Shown here: positions 42,701-54,700 of the stretch, in pieces
How positions within the stretch are numbered: the stretch's first letter is position 1
Layout of the letters: every line of letters begins with the position of its first letter
Assembly (NCBI GenBank): GCA_019096065.1
Contig: JAGUCH010000002.1
Coordinates: 13,032,501 to 13,096,500, forward strand
DNA from: Paracyclopina nana
Lineage: Eukaryota; Arthropoda; Copepoda; Cyclopoida; Cyclopettidae
Reading direction: 5' to 3'
DNA length: 64,000 nt
Made by a program: the position numbers and the translations under genes
The notes under the pieces: model-generated
The model's input: only the letters and a program-made list of their open reading frames with translations
Told to the model about the DNA's origin: nothing
Databases searched by the model: none

Positions 42701-45700
42701 ACTTCGTGATCCAGGAGAGAAAACAGGAGGCCAGGCAGGCCCGATTGTTTGTTGAGGACAAGCTCTCCAATCTCCTTGCCCAATTCATCCTCGTCGTCGT
42801 TATCCAAGTTAACCGCGATTTCGCACATCGTCGCAGCCTCCCTCTGAGCAAATTGACGCAAACAAGCCACGGAGGCTTTCCTTAGAGCCCAATGGGGGCT
42901 CTGAAGGTTTTGGCACAAACTAGGCACCAGGAGTGCCAGGTTGACAGCATTGGGAGCAAACATATGGAGCTGCTGCAAACCTGCGATGGCCTCGGCTCTC
43001 ACAGCAGGGTGATTGTTAGGCTGTCCTAACACTTCACAAGCAGTGGAGAAGGATTCTCGTACTGAAACAATTATAATAGGCAATACAATATTAGAGTCTA
43101 GAAGAAAATAGGGCAGCTTACTTGCTAGCACATTTTTGGAGGTATCTTGCAGCTCAGGCCCAACTGAGGTTATAAGGGCTGACAAAAGCTTGCCAAGACA
43201 AGTGTGAACCTCCAGGGAAGATGTGGTCATCATTAACAGGGATTTGAGTACCATATTGAGTGTTGGCTCCACAAATCCCCTGAACATGGGGCCTCCACTC
43301 TCAGCTATGGTGGTCAACGAATGCAAAGCCCAGATCTGTACCTGCGGCGAAGCTGTATCTTGTCCAAGCGCCATCAAGATGGAAACAGAGGTTTGCAAAT
43401 TCTGCGAGCTCCCCATTCCGCCAACATATCTATGCAGACAGCCAAGAGCAACTGAATGACCAGTCCGTGAGACGACATCACGAGCGGATTTCAAGCAGTC
43501 AAAACTTTTTTGCGCACTTTCTGCCACAAATTGAGGATCACATATAATCTAGAAACAAATAAAATGATTTTTGCATTCATAAAAATATCCTTTTTCATGT
43601 CAACTTACTTGAGCTACTCGACCAAGGCATTCAGCTGCAGTGCAACGAATTGTCGGACTATTGGATACTAAGCCACTGACAATGATGCCAACAGCCAGAC
43701 GTTTGACTTCATCATTGCCCAAAGTCTTGGCCTTCACATCGACTAGCCCACGTAAGCTAGCCAAGATGGCTGAATAAATATTGGTGCTGATGGCCTCTGC
43801 CTTCACGTTCTGCCCTTGGCTCTGGTTCACTTTGAGGTGCTGTGCAAAATGGTCCAGCATCTGAGCCCTGTGCTTGACAGCAGCTCTGGGGAAAACTTGC
43901 CCAAATACCATGATGGAGGCGTCCACAACAGCCACCCCAAGGGGCATGGGTCCTGGCTGAGGTTGGCCTTCCTTCAAAGGCCTGTAGAGGCTGGTTAAGT
44001 CATGCTCGATAGCAATAGTGGAATTGGGCAGCAAAAGCTCTTCGAGGCTATCATCCCCTCCGGTTGACGAAGCAGACTCTACTGAGGCTGGCTGAATTGT
44101 GGGCAGAACTCTGCTCATCACCGAATGGATGACATTTGAGGGCCAAGTGATGGAATGGGAGCCCAAAAGCAAGATGTTGTCCTCCGGATGGCAAAGCGAT
44201 GACACCAAGGATGTGGTCGTGCCTGATTGCCCATCAGCCAAAGTGAACTCCGAGACCTGGAAAAGTCATACTTGTTCAGCGCGATTTCATACAAGACACA
44301 CGCAGGAAGAACTGTGTAACACGATAGTCATTCAAGTGTCCTTAATAAGGGAACACGCGAGGGGAATGATAAAGACAATGCAACTTAGTGATTTCCTTGC
44401 GTCCAGTGTTGACAGTTTAAAGCCATGCGGATTTTAGTGCTTCCATTTTTGCTAGCGATAGGTCAGGGCAGAGATGTAGATTTGGGCTGTCCTTTCAGAG
44501 AGTTGAGACACTTTTTTATGCTATTTAAAATGATAATTCGCCCAATAATGAAACATCTGCAGATCAGTGACGTGGGACTACGTTAGGGTGGCCTCTTTAC
44601 AACTGAGCTATCAACAAGCCAAGTTCTGCATTTACTGCAAGGACTACTATCCTCCCAAACCCAAATTGAAGGTAAAAAGCAGGCATTCTATGGTATATCG
44701 GTGGAACACCGTGTCCGCAAAAATCTGTGCCGTTATTTTCCGTTCCGTAAAAATCCTAACCGTGAAAATCCGTTCAGTCAAAATCATCTCAGTTAAAAAC
44801 CTACAGTAATTGTGGAGTGGGCCGAAGGCCCACCCTCCACAATTAGCGGAATCAAATTATCTGCAACTTACTTAATTGAACACTTTAGGACAGGCCGTAG
44901 GCCTGCCAATTAACATGAAACTTCAATGGCATGCCATAGGTTTGCCATTGCATAGTAATTGTGGAGTGGGCTGAAGGCCCACCCTCCACATTTAGCGGAA
45001 TCAAATTATCTGCTACTTAATTGAACACTTTAGAGCAGGCCGTAGGCTTGCCACTACATAGTAATTAGGGAGCGGGCCTTAAGGCCCACCCTCCACATTT
45101 AGCGGAATCAAATGAAAAGGAGCTGTCCACATTGGAACTAGTATGATTATTTTACTGAGCAGGCAACCTGAAATTTGGCATGTGCATTCCTCTCCCAATT
45201 GTGCATGATCTTTATTTGGTCCATTTTTTTATTTTCCACCAAATGACAGACTTTTATTTTTCTCCGCTCTCAATGAACAAAATGAGTTGAATTTTTGTGT
45301 GCGGCTCCCATTTTGCCAGGGCTACAATTTGTATTTATGCCTTTTTTTGATTCGGATCCCCAAGAGTACTTGTTTATGAGCGTTTTTAGTATATTTGCAA
45401 TATCTCTAGCAGGCCTTGGCCAAATGAAGTGAATTTTTGTGTGGAGCCCTAATTTTGCATTCCCCATAGCTTTTATAAGTATAATTTTTGCCATTAATCA
45501 CTTTTTAGGGTGGCTGCTTGTGAGCGCTTTTTGTATTTTTTGAGATAAATCAGGTAAACTTCTTGCACCTTTTTCATGAGGAGCCCTGATATGGAGATTT
45601 AAAGACAAACACAATTCAATAGATGGTGCTGAATTTTTGGTTCTTTTGCATGCATGTAAGCTTGTCCCTGTAACTGTCTCTAATTTTTATTAAAGTCCTC

Positions 45701-48700
45701 ATAAACTTGGTAATATCATTGGACCTAGGGCTTTGAAAATAGGCATCTTTAGCATAACATATTACAGTCTAGGGATGGGCTAGAAGGATGAACACAATTT
45801 GCCATCCCCAAAAATACTATGTTATTCTAGTCTATCCAAGAACGATAGAGAACAGTATCATAACAAAAACATGCCATAGACCTACAATTTTGAAGAATCA
45901 CTCATGGGCAAAAATGATGCTCATAAAAGTTGTGGGGAATGCAAAATTAGGGCTCCACGCAAAAATTCACCTCATTTGGTGCTGGAGATATTGCAAACAC
46001 ACTAAAAACGCTCATAAACAAGTACCCTTGGGGATCCAAATCGGGAAAAAATTCATAAATACAAATTGTAGCCCTGGCAAATTAAGAGCCACAATCAAAT
46101 TCAGCTCATTTTGTTATTGGGAGCAGAGAAAAATGGAAGTCTGTCATTTGGCAGAAAATCAAGAAATGGCGCTAATAAAGATCATGCACAATGAGGAGAG
46201 GAATGCACGTTCCAAATATCATGCTGCCTGCTCAAAGTATACACACAGGGCTCCCAAATAATTGTACTAGTTACAATGTGGACAGCTCCTTTTTAATTAT
46301 GACTGAGAGGGTTAATCAGACACAATTCATTTAATGATTATTCATCAAAATTGGCTGGAGAAATTTGTGGAATAAGCTATTTGCAAGGTTCTCTAATTAT
46401 TACTGACCGATCAGGGATTTGTCATGGGGTCTAACTTTTGCTGAGGGTGGTAGGGATTCATTTTTCTCTATCAATGACCAAAAATCCTAGGTTGGTTGAA
46501 ATTCCAAGAGAGACTCGACCTTTGATCCATAATAAAGTGACCCAAGTCAACACGTGTTTGCTTGGCAGGTCTGTGGCTTCTACTTCTAGCTGAATACTGA
46601 GACCGAGTTTGAACAACTGCCAATTGCCATTGCAAGTTTCCATTGCACAGTGGATCAAAAAGCCGATTTTACGCGCACGAGAAATTACGTCAAATCGCAG
46701 ATTTCCGATTTTAGCACCCATTTTTAGCTTCTAATTTGTAGGACTTCTAGGCTACCTGAAGAGCACAAATTAATGTTTATTGACAGATAAAGGTTACAAA
46801 ATTTTTGGGCAAAAGTTGATTTTGGCGAATTCAGTAGAACAGCAACTTTGCACAATTTGAGCAAAAATGAAATCTCCCATAACTTTTGAATCCAAACGAC
46901 TCCAATTGAGTGACTAAGTCAGGGAAGTCAAGCTTATAGCATAAATTGATAATCCACCAGAATTGGCTGTTCTTACTTGCTCTCCCGGGTGCCAGGATGG
47001 CATATTTTTAGCTTACCACTAATGAGAAAAAGGTGCTACGTTGATTTCGCGACTTTTTTCCGTGCGCGAGAAATCGGCAAATAAACCCACTGTGCATTGC
47101 ACATTTTTAACCAGTGATATAAAAGTAAAACTGCAATTTGAGGCTGTTCTAGACTTCGTACAGGGCTGCTCAAAACTGCAGGTTGAGGCTGCTCAAGACC
47201 GCAAATCGCTACAATTTGGACTTTTTATGGTGCAAATTGTGGCTGCTCAAGACTACAAATTGAAGCCACCCAAGACTATAAATTGAGGCCCACCAAGTCT
47301 ACAAAGTTAGGCCACTCCAGACAGTAATTTGTGGCTGTTCAAGATGCAAATTGCGGCTGCTCAAGACTACAAATTAAGGCCACTCAAGACTGATAATTTG
47401 AGGCTGTTCTAGACTGTCAATTGAGAATGCTTAAGACTGCAAGGGCTATTCAGACTAAAAAAGTAGCCCAATCTCAACCTCAAGAGAAGATGAGAAGATT
47501 CCCCTGGTCAATTTTTTTCCCAATATTTTTGTTTTCATTTTGTTTTTCCCTATTATATGCTAGTCTTGGAAGATAAATAAACTGAGAACTATTTGGAAAT
47601 TGAAACCTAACCAGGGATTTTCGGTTGCCCGTAAAGAAAAATAATTAACAATTATGATGGTACAAAATTAGTACAAACTTTTGCACGAAACCGTAGGCCC
47701 GCCCCCCGCTGTCCATTTATGGACGCCTTTACCTAGTTCTAAACATTAAATGATTTTTTTCAATAACTTGCTAATAGAGTGTCTTACAAACAAAATGTGA
47801 GAAAATTAGGTAAAGGTTGCTCAGACCCAACTCAATAATCTAGGGCAATAATAAGGACAGACTAAAGCAATGTAAGGTTTGAAGGTTAGCCCTTTTTTGT
47901 AAGACTGCTTACGACTGAAATAGTCGTTGAAGATAAACAGGGCATTTAAACCCTCAATAGTAGATCTAAAATCAGACACCAATAGATAAAGACGCTTTAC
48001 CAAGACTTTAAAACACAGGTACAAAATTGTCTCCAGCTACTCTGCCTTAGATCTTAAAAATATGGTCAAAGATCGTAAAACATAAACATCCTGTAGATCT
48101 TAAGACGTAGATCAAAGTACGATTTCCACTAAAATTTGACTAAATATATTACTTCATCTTCATGACTTCACCAACTTTGAAGTACCCCTGGGAGGCTGCC
48201 AAGACAAAAAATGACCACAATAATAATAGTTCCCTACCCCCTCAGCAAAAGTTAGGCCCCAAGAAAAATCCCTGAGAGGTCGGGAAAGATTTGAGAACCG
48301 AGCTACTATTTTTCATCCGAGCGTAGCGATAGGTCGCAATAATCTTGGAATTTCAAGCTACCAAGGATTTGCGTTTATTGGTAGAGAAATATTGTTCACA
48401 ACATATTATGATTATAATAAAATTTCATTTTTAGGTCATGAATCTCAAGTTATATTGGCTAAAATTAGCAAAACTTTGACATACAATATCTGACTTGCAA
48501 CAAAATAGGACCATTTTTATTTGAAAGTTCTCATCTTTGATTGGAACTGTGCAAAAAGTGAACAACATTCATCCGGAGCAAATTTCCTCAATTTTGCTCC
48601 AAAGTAAACCCCTAAAATTTGCATTTTGCCCCTTGGAGTACAGTGGGCATGCATGATGACAACTTTTATCTTATTTCCAAAGGCACCCTTAGGGGGCCTA

Positions 48701-51700
48701 ACAATGGCCTAAAAATGGGTAGATAAAAGTTGATTCATATTGCTGTGAGAGGGGTCCAAAGTTTTACAACATAAGAATTTTCCAAAACTTTGAGGACCAA
48801 TATCTCCCCTCCTAGGGTCCCAAGGGTAAAACCCTTTGGCAGGGTGACTATCTAGGGGTAGCCCCTCAAGATGGTCCATCAGATTTTCAAAAAGCTCTCG
48901 GTGTCGCCAGAGTGATTATTGAAAATTCTGTGAATGCTTTCCTAAAAATATGTTCACACTGAGAGCTTTCCGATGGTATGCTTGCTAGCAAATAAATGTT
49001 AATTTAATGACACACTTAGGAAAAGTCAACTAGCTAGGTTAAAGCCCGGTTCCAACAACAAAATAAGCGCGCGAGCTTGTAATGACCTTACTATTCTTAT
49101 AAGTATAAGAAAGGTGTCAAACTATTTTCTAACGCCATCTATTGGGATTTGTGTGCAAGCAGAATCCTGTAGCTTTTTCTCTTGATTGTTTCCTAAAATG
49201 TGACATTTTTGCTATCTAAGCTGGTGTCTTGGAATAAAAACGCCAAATTATATTATAATTGTACCATATTGTGAGCCTCATTTTGCTTGAAATTCAAATC
49301 TATTGAAGAAAGTTGGGCTCGCCTTTGGGCTGGCTTTTGGGCAAGCAAAGCACCAATTAAGAGTGCATCTTTTATTTTTCCTTAATTAAGTTTCGCCTTA
49401 GCTTTTAGCTTACATAAATTGACTCAGCTTTGCTAAACATGGTATGTGAAACCTCGGTGCTAACTTTCAATTAAAAAGCCCTAGCTTAATTAAAACTAAA
49501 GCCCCAGAGCAAACTTCAACTCGGCATTACCCAAGAACATGCACACCATGAGGGTGCCATCACTTTCCCAGACATTCACTCATTCCTACAGCACACAATT
49601 TTAGACAATATAACTTTTAAAAGCTTTATCTGCCATGGCTTAAAAAACCACTAAGGCTATTATTAATAAAAAAATATAAAATATTCCGGAAAAATTGTAA
49701 AGAAAGCTCAAAGAAAAAAAACAACTATGTATAAGAAATTGAAGTGTCAAGATAAAATTATCGCATGGTCCCTTTTTTTACAGGATCGCTCCGAAAGAAG
49801 GTGCGCTGTGTTCGGCTTTGATGTCTATCACATTGCAGTTCTTCAGAATGTCCTACATAATGCAACCAGCCCTTCAGGCTTATATGCTTTCAAATGTGTT
49901 GGTGGGACCATACGAAGCCAACTGAGCCTCAAAGACATAGCAGAGGGGGAAGTCTGCGAGTCCTACTCCTTCAAAGGAAACTATCAGACCAAAATATTGG
50001 GGGTTCTTAGCGAAAGCAGCTTCAATGCATCCACTCACGACAGTTCTTTTTACGAGCAAGATTGGAGAAGCCTCTACATGAAATGGCAAGTCGTCTGCTC
50101 CATTTCCCTCGCCACCAATGCACTTTTCCTGCTGACGTGCATAGTGGTGGTAGCATCTTTTCACTTCAAAAGGCAGGTACACATAAAAAAAGTTATTCAG
50201 CTAAAGAGAGAGCTCGTCAATTTTAGAAATGTGCGAGACTTGTGGGTGACTGGAATGGCCATTCCAGCCTTCGCGTGGGAAGTGCTTCGCAAACCGTTTT
50301 CCCACGTGCAATTTCAAACGGAGGACATGGAGGGCGAGTACACAGCTCATGATATATCCTTTAGGGCCAACACTTTACAAGCCATACGGCAAAATGAGAT
50401 ACTCGACTCGGACACAACCTCGCTAGAGTCGAGCCTTTCATCTTCGAGACAATACGACAGAGGGCAGACTCAGATTTTGGCAATCGTTGACGAAGTTGTC
50501 ACCTACACTGTCCCCAGAGATGCTAAAGCTTAAAGGCAATAATAAACTTACCAGCAACCTCAGGAGAGCAGCGTAATTAGATTCCATACTGCTTGGAGGC
50601 AGCAAAGTTAGTGTTTCGAAAAGCCTCAGTCTCAGCATTGCGACCAAAGCTCGTAATTCGTTGACATACGATTTCAAGAGGGTTGGCACCTGTCCCAAAA
50701 GCATGAGGGCACCTTCAATGGGCGATGTCAACCGTCGAACTATATCCTCGGTAACAAGCTCAGGGGAATTCTGCCAGGAAAGATTCCTTGTGAGTACAGG
50801 CAAATTGAACACGATCTCTTCTCATGTACCTGCAAAAAGCTATGCATAGAAGCGAGGGCTCCTGCTCGAGCTTCGAGGGACATTTTCCACGTGAACCCAT
50901 CTCCACGAGCTTTCTCACTTTCCAGCTCTTTCGCATTTCGAGGAAATGCGTTTCGCCATAACAACATCATTCTTGGCAGCAAGCCCTTAACAACACAGCC
51001 TCCAAGGGTCATTATAGAGCCTATGAGAAGCCAGCCAGCCTGAGTCCGCTCTCGGCTCATCCTGCTATTTTGACTGGCCGATCGCAATAACTCTTCGCCG
51101 ACATTGAACACAATTTTGCCTCGAGTATGTGGAATTCCGAGAGGCGTATGCCTACATGAAATAACGTTAGTATAACAGAGAAATCTCGAGTACAGTGCTA
51201 CATTAACCTGACGGCACCAAGAAGAGCTGCTAAAGCAGAGCTATACCCGACCACTGCCTCTGGAGAGGACCGCAAGTTTTCTAAGCCTTCAAGGCATACA
51301 TCGATGGCTGGCGTCAAGTGAGTGGGACAAGCAATCGCCATGCAACGTAGACACCAGGCAGCGGCTGCTCGCGGGGCTGCACTGCTATGTGGAAGAACTG
51401 ACACGAGGACCTCAAGGAGCCTTGTTGACCCAATGGAAGAAGATTGAGGCTTCTCTCCCTCACCAGAGCTTGGCACGGTAGTTAGGAGTGAGGCAGCCAC
51501 CACTGACCCAAGACGCAACATCAAGTGGCCAAGTTCGGTCAAAGCCACAACCAGGACGTGCTGGTGACCTTCTACCAAGCTCACTATTGCAGGAGAATCG
51601 GCTGACACTCCTCCGGTTGCGGTACCAAGGTGGTTATTGATGAGGTTCACCAGCTCTTTGCAGGCTGCCAACTGAGCCTTTTCTCCCAGGAGCTGCCCAA

Positions 51701-53019
51701 TGGTCAACCTAATGATTGATCCTACACACCTTCTCGATTGAACAGTATCGGAGTGGCTTGTCACGGCTTTTGGATGCGACAAGAGGCAAGAAATGACGTG
51801 ATGCAGGAACACAGACAAATTCCTCTCCAACCAGGGTCCACCCAATTTAGTGGCCATAGCTATGTAAGCAAGGGCCACTCCAACCCTTACATCTGGACCC
51901 ACTGTTGCCCCAGACTTGGTGATCATCAGTCCCGAGCCGCCAGAGCCTCCTTTAACATAGCCCTGAAGTAGCACATTGAGGGCATCTTCTACAGATAATG
52001 TGGCCTGCTTTGCTGCTCCAGGCCTTGAGGCTTTCAGTCCAGCTTTGTTACCAGCAGATGGCAAGGATGTGGCGGGGGGCTGCTGGGAGTAGGAAATTAG
52101 CGTGCCCAGTAGCTGGGATATGCTTTTTCGAGCCTGTGAGTTAGCACCATCGAATGCTCGAAAAATGGCTTGACACACGCTGTCTAGTTCAGTGGTGTAG
52201 AGGGGACTCCAGTTGACAGCCAAGTTCTGAAGGCATTGAGCTGCTGCAGCCCGGACGGGCAACGAACGGTCAGTGAGTGCAGCCTTGGCACTTTTATACA
52301 GATCCCTATGCAAGGCGGACGCTGCACTTCCGAGTCCAGAGCAAATTTTACCTACGATCAAAATAGTTTCCTGTCTTGCGATATAAAAGGGATACTATAT
52401 AAACAGCGACTTACCGAAAGCAAGCATGGTTTCAGCTCTGGTGCTCGATTCTGCATTCTTCAAGCCCTTACTCAAAAGGCTTATGGTCTCCTCGAAAGAC
52501 CGGCCCGTCATTCTTCCCAACTTTTCATACATTGTGGCTAGAACGCGAACGGCAGACAACCTCGTGCATAAGAAGCTCAAAGAGTCATCGCGAGATTTCA
52601 GTATATCGTTACACCTACAATGGAAACATATTAGGATGAATGTCGCAATATGTAACGCAAGCTGCATACTTGTTAATCGTCTCAAAAAGAAGGAAAGTGT
52701 CTCCAACCGTGAAGAGAGCGACAAGGCAATCAGCAAGAAGCTGCCTTGCTGTCGGGCCAACAGAAGTTCCACCATTTTGAACCAACCCCGTCAATTGAGC
52801 AACGAGCTGCTTCTGAGCCTTGCGAACAGCATCCTTGTCTTTTATCAAAGTTTCTTGCTCTTTCGGGTTGCTCGGAGTTTTAGCCGATAAAACGGAAGAC
52901 GCCAAATTGCTGAGGACTTTGTCGAGACGCCTCAGCCAATCGAAAATAAAGGCCGGCTTCTTGGCCTCCTCCATGGAGGCCAAAGCAGCCTCATTCAGGA
53001 GAAGTTGCGATTCCTCCAT
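39752..53019 (-). CDS. HEATR5B: HEATR5B-like HEAT-repeat protein, nine exons
   Basis: HEATR5 proteins (p200a) work with aftiphilin/AP-1 in clathrin-dependent trafficking. Exons by phase are 53019-52670, 52614-52415, 52351-51208, 51151-50830, 50770-50552, 44256-43609, 43548-43122, 43061-42145 and 42085-39752, giving about 2,186 residues (human about 2,071). Diagnostic blocks include [56 protein letters not shown], and [21 protein letters not shown] formed across the last junction. Two introns are very small (59 and 60 bp). The 6.3-kb intron between exons 5 and 6 contains another gene on the plus strand. A Drosophila/vertebrate-type acidic insert ([14 protein letters not shown]) may bind adaptors. 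Confidence 0.93.
44425..50533 (+). CDS. Nested single-pass membrane protein of unknown function, three exons
   Basis: Exons by phase are 44425-44461, 44568-44671 and 49784-50533, giving 296 residues. It has a short hydrophobic N-terminus ([12 protein letters not shown]), an extracellular-looking part with cysteines ([36 protein letters not shown]) and possible N-glycosylation sites (NAT, NAS), one membrane helix ([24 protein letters not shown]), then a 130-residue cytoplasmic tail starting with [10 protein letters not shown] and rich in Ser/Asp. I do not recognise the family. The gene lies wholly inside a HEATR5B intron on the opposite strand, and its own second intron (5.1 kb) is full of repeats. 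The large exon is convincing; the two small ones are less certain. Confidence 0.55.
44805..45110 (+). repeat. Tandem palindromic repeat (gtggagtgggccgaaggccc)
   Basis: Three units start at 44805, 44954 and 45060. Each opens with a hairpin-forming block in which 'gtggagtgggcc' pairs with 'ggcccaccctccac', followed by 'agcggaatcaaat' and a 'aggccgtaggcctgcc' type palindrome. The block just upstream (44705-44805) has degenerate 16-bp repeats around 'ccgtaaaaatcc'. Confidence 0.75.
45115..46297. mobile_element. Foldback element with arms of about 400 bp
   Basis: 45118-45530 and 45885-46295 are imperfect reverse complements over nearly their whole length. Matching blocks are 'ggagctgtccacatt' at both outer ends, then 'gcattcctctcc', 'ccaaatgacagactt', 'gggctacaatttgtattta', 'acttgtttatgagcg' and 'ggagccctaattttgcattc'. 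The centre is about 350 bp. It has no transposase and would form a very long hairpin RNA if transcribed. Confidence 0.85.
46410..46515 (-). repeat. Dispersed repeat, copy 2
   Basis: It shares 'taacttttgctgagg', 'ggattcatttttctct', 'aaaatcctaggtt' and 'gaaattccaag' with the copy at 18825-19050, in inverse orientation. Confidence 0.65.
47135..47460 (-). repeat. 23-bp minisatellite, second array
   Basis: About twelve imperfect units of 'ggctgctcaagactacaaatt' type are the reverse complement of the array at 18464-18640. Confidence 0.75.
48225..48400 (-). repeat. Dispersed repeat, copy 3
   Basis: It contains 'cagcaaaagttaggccc', 'aaaaatccctgagaggtcgg' and 'tttttcatccgagcg', matching 18890-19020 in inverse orientation. 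Confidence 0.65.
48415..48960 (-). mobile_element. Solo copy of the inverted-repeat element arm
   Basis: It has the same orientation and block order as 9480-10030: 'ggctaaaattagcaaaac', 'aaaatttgcattttgcccct', 'ggcctaaaaatgggtaga', 'gatggtccatcaga' and 'agtgattattgaaaattc'. No partner arm is adjacent. Confidence 0.75.
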
Positions 53020-53731
53020 GGCTTCTTCACTTCATGACTGACGACGACGACTGTCAATATTTCTCTGCGTGAGCTCTGAGCTCTCGGTTTTTGATACAGC
53101 TGACAAGCAGACTCAAGTCTCTTAATTTTAAGGCCAAACTAGCGATAAATATTTTTTTTTCTTTGGAAAGCCAGTTTATCTCAATTTGCAATAGGTACAA
53201 ATTGAGCACCAAAAAATAATAGTGCTACTTTTTTACTCGAATTTGCTTGGTGAATCAAAATTCACTGAATTTTAAAATGAAATTATTGAAGTATTTTAGG
53301 CAGTACTTCGGTTTCAAAGGCGTAGAGATGTAAACCCATCATTTAATTTTAAGGCATTTTCAATAGCTTTAATAGCAATATTTCACCCTAGCACACTGTC
53401 TTATTGCTCAAACAAAGACTTTCAAGCTCCAGTAATTTTCAAATTTAGAAATGAAGGAAGAATATGAGTGTATTTTTTGGCTAAAAAGGATATATTAGTC
53501 ATATCATATTACTGAGCGAGCGAAAAGTCGATCGTCCATTTGCTTATTTTGTTTATAAACAACAAGATCGAGATAATGTGAGGACCACTGAAAATCATTT
53601 CAAAAATTTCTTTTTCCCCTAGCATCTCGCAAAAGTGCATGTATTGACATAATTGCGGAAAATCATTGCCGAAATATTGATTGACATTTTGCCTTAATTT
53701 ACTTCGTGGTGTCATAGATCTGGAAACCAAC
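53020..53731. other. Divergent HEATR5B / FAM210 intergenic region
   Basis: This 712-bp AT-rich gap presumably contains both promoters. I see no repeat or RNA gene in it. Confidence 0.4.
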
Positions 53732-54607
53732 ATGATGCCAAGAAAGCTTGTCGCTACTGTATTTCGACAAATTCCACAAAATGTTACTTCGTTATCTTCA
53801 TGTGTAGCGTCTTCAATGCAAGTTCGTCAGATGCAGCGAAGACCATGCACAGTTTACCCTTTGATGCCTTCACACATGTCACCAATGCTTACACCATTGT
53901 CAATCAACTTGATATCTCACCGGTCAATAAGATCAACTACAAACCTTCTTCAAGTAAGTAAAATAATCAAAGGATTTGAATTGTTGATGTTAAGCTGTCA
54001 TTTCAGCAGGATGGCGAAAAAAAGGAAGAGAAAGTAGGAATCACCAAAAAATTCAAGCAAATGTTCAAAGACTATTGGTATGTTTTGGTGCCCGTTCATG
54101 TTGCAACGTCTGCTGTGTGGTTTGGTGGATTTTACTTTTTGTGCAAGTCTGGAATCGATGTGGGGGCAGTGCTGCAATTTTTTGGTGCCTCTGAAAAGTA
54201 CATTGAAAAGCTTTCAAACTCGTCCATGGGTTATGCAGCCTTGGCTTACGCATGCTACAAAATAGCCACGCCAGTTCGGTAAAGTCTTGTTTGCCCTCGT
54301 TTTCTGCATTTTTTCTGATGAAATCAATTTTAGATATACGGTCACTATTGCTGGAACCACGATGACAGTTAAATATCTGAGTGGTTTAGGCTACTTGAAA
54401 ACTACCCATCAAGTTGCTGAGGAGATTAGAGAGAAGCGTGATCACTTGGCTGAAGAAATGAGGGAAAGGAAAGAACATTTTGTTGGAGATCTGAAAGATA
54501 AACGAGATCACCTAGCTCAAGAAATGCGAGAGCGAAAGGAGCACATGCGCGACGAGTGGAGCGAGGCTTGGCACAAATTTGCACAGAGGAACAAAAAAAA
54601 GCCTTGA
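53732..54607 (+). CDS. FAM210A: FAM210-like mitochondrial protein (DUF1279), three exons
   Basis: Exons are 53732-53953, 54010-54278 and 54334-54607, giving 254 residues. The N-terminus (MMPRKLVATVFRQIP ... SHRSIRSTTNLLQ) is basic and hydroxylated, like a mitochondrial presequence. The DUF1279 core is clear: FKQMFKDYWYVLVPVHVATS, AVWFGGFYFLCKSGIDV, ALAYACYKIATPVRYTVTIAGT and YLSGLGYLKT, with two membrane-prone helices. It ends in a long charged helix with repeated RDHLAEEMRERKEH units. FAM210A influences mitochondrial translation in mammals; FAM210B is the alternative orthologue. The coiled-coil tail favours A. Confidence 0.87.
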
Positions 54608-54700
54608 ATGAGACACTCAATCGATAGGGAAAATATGGGAATTATATCAAATTCATTCTTTGATACTAATTCAGAGTACATTTCAAGCATTTTACACATA

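Larger units (their letters stand above)
44257..50551 (-). other. HEATR5B intron 5, 6.3 kb, with a nested gene and repeats
   Basis: The donor is CTG|gtaagt and the acceptor ttccag|GTC. It contains the plus-strand membrane-protein gene (44425-50533), palindromic tandem repeats (44805-45110), a foldback element (45115-46297), dispersed-family copies (46410-46515, 48225-48400), a minisatellite (47135-47460), and a solo arm of the 5' element (48415-48960). Confidence 0.85.

Noticed and set aside
43062..43121. In-frame read-through of HEATR5B exon 7 as one exon
   Set aside because: The segment is a multiple of three but has a gtaagc donor and a tttcag acceptor, and its translation is hydrophobic and unlike the family; I treat it as a 60-bp intron.
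45788..46261. 157-codon open frame
   Set aside because: It lies entirely in the right arm of the foldback element, and the translation has no protein-like conservation or domain.
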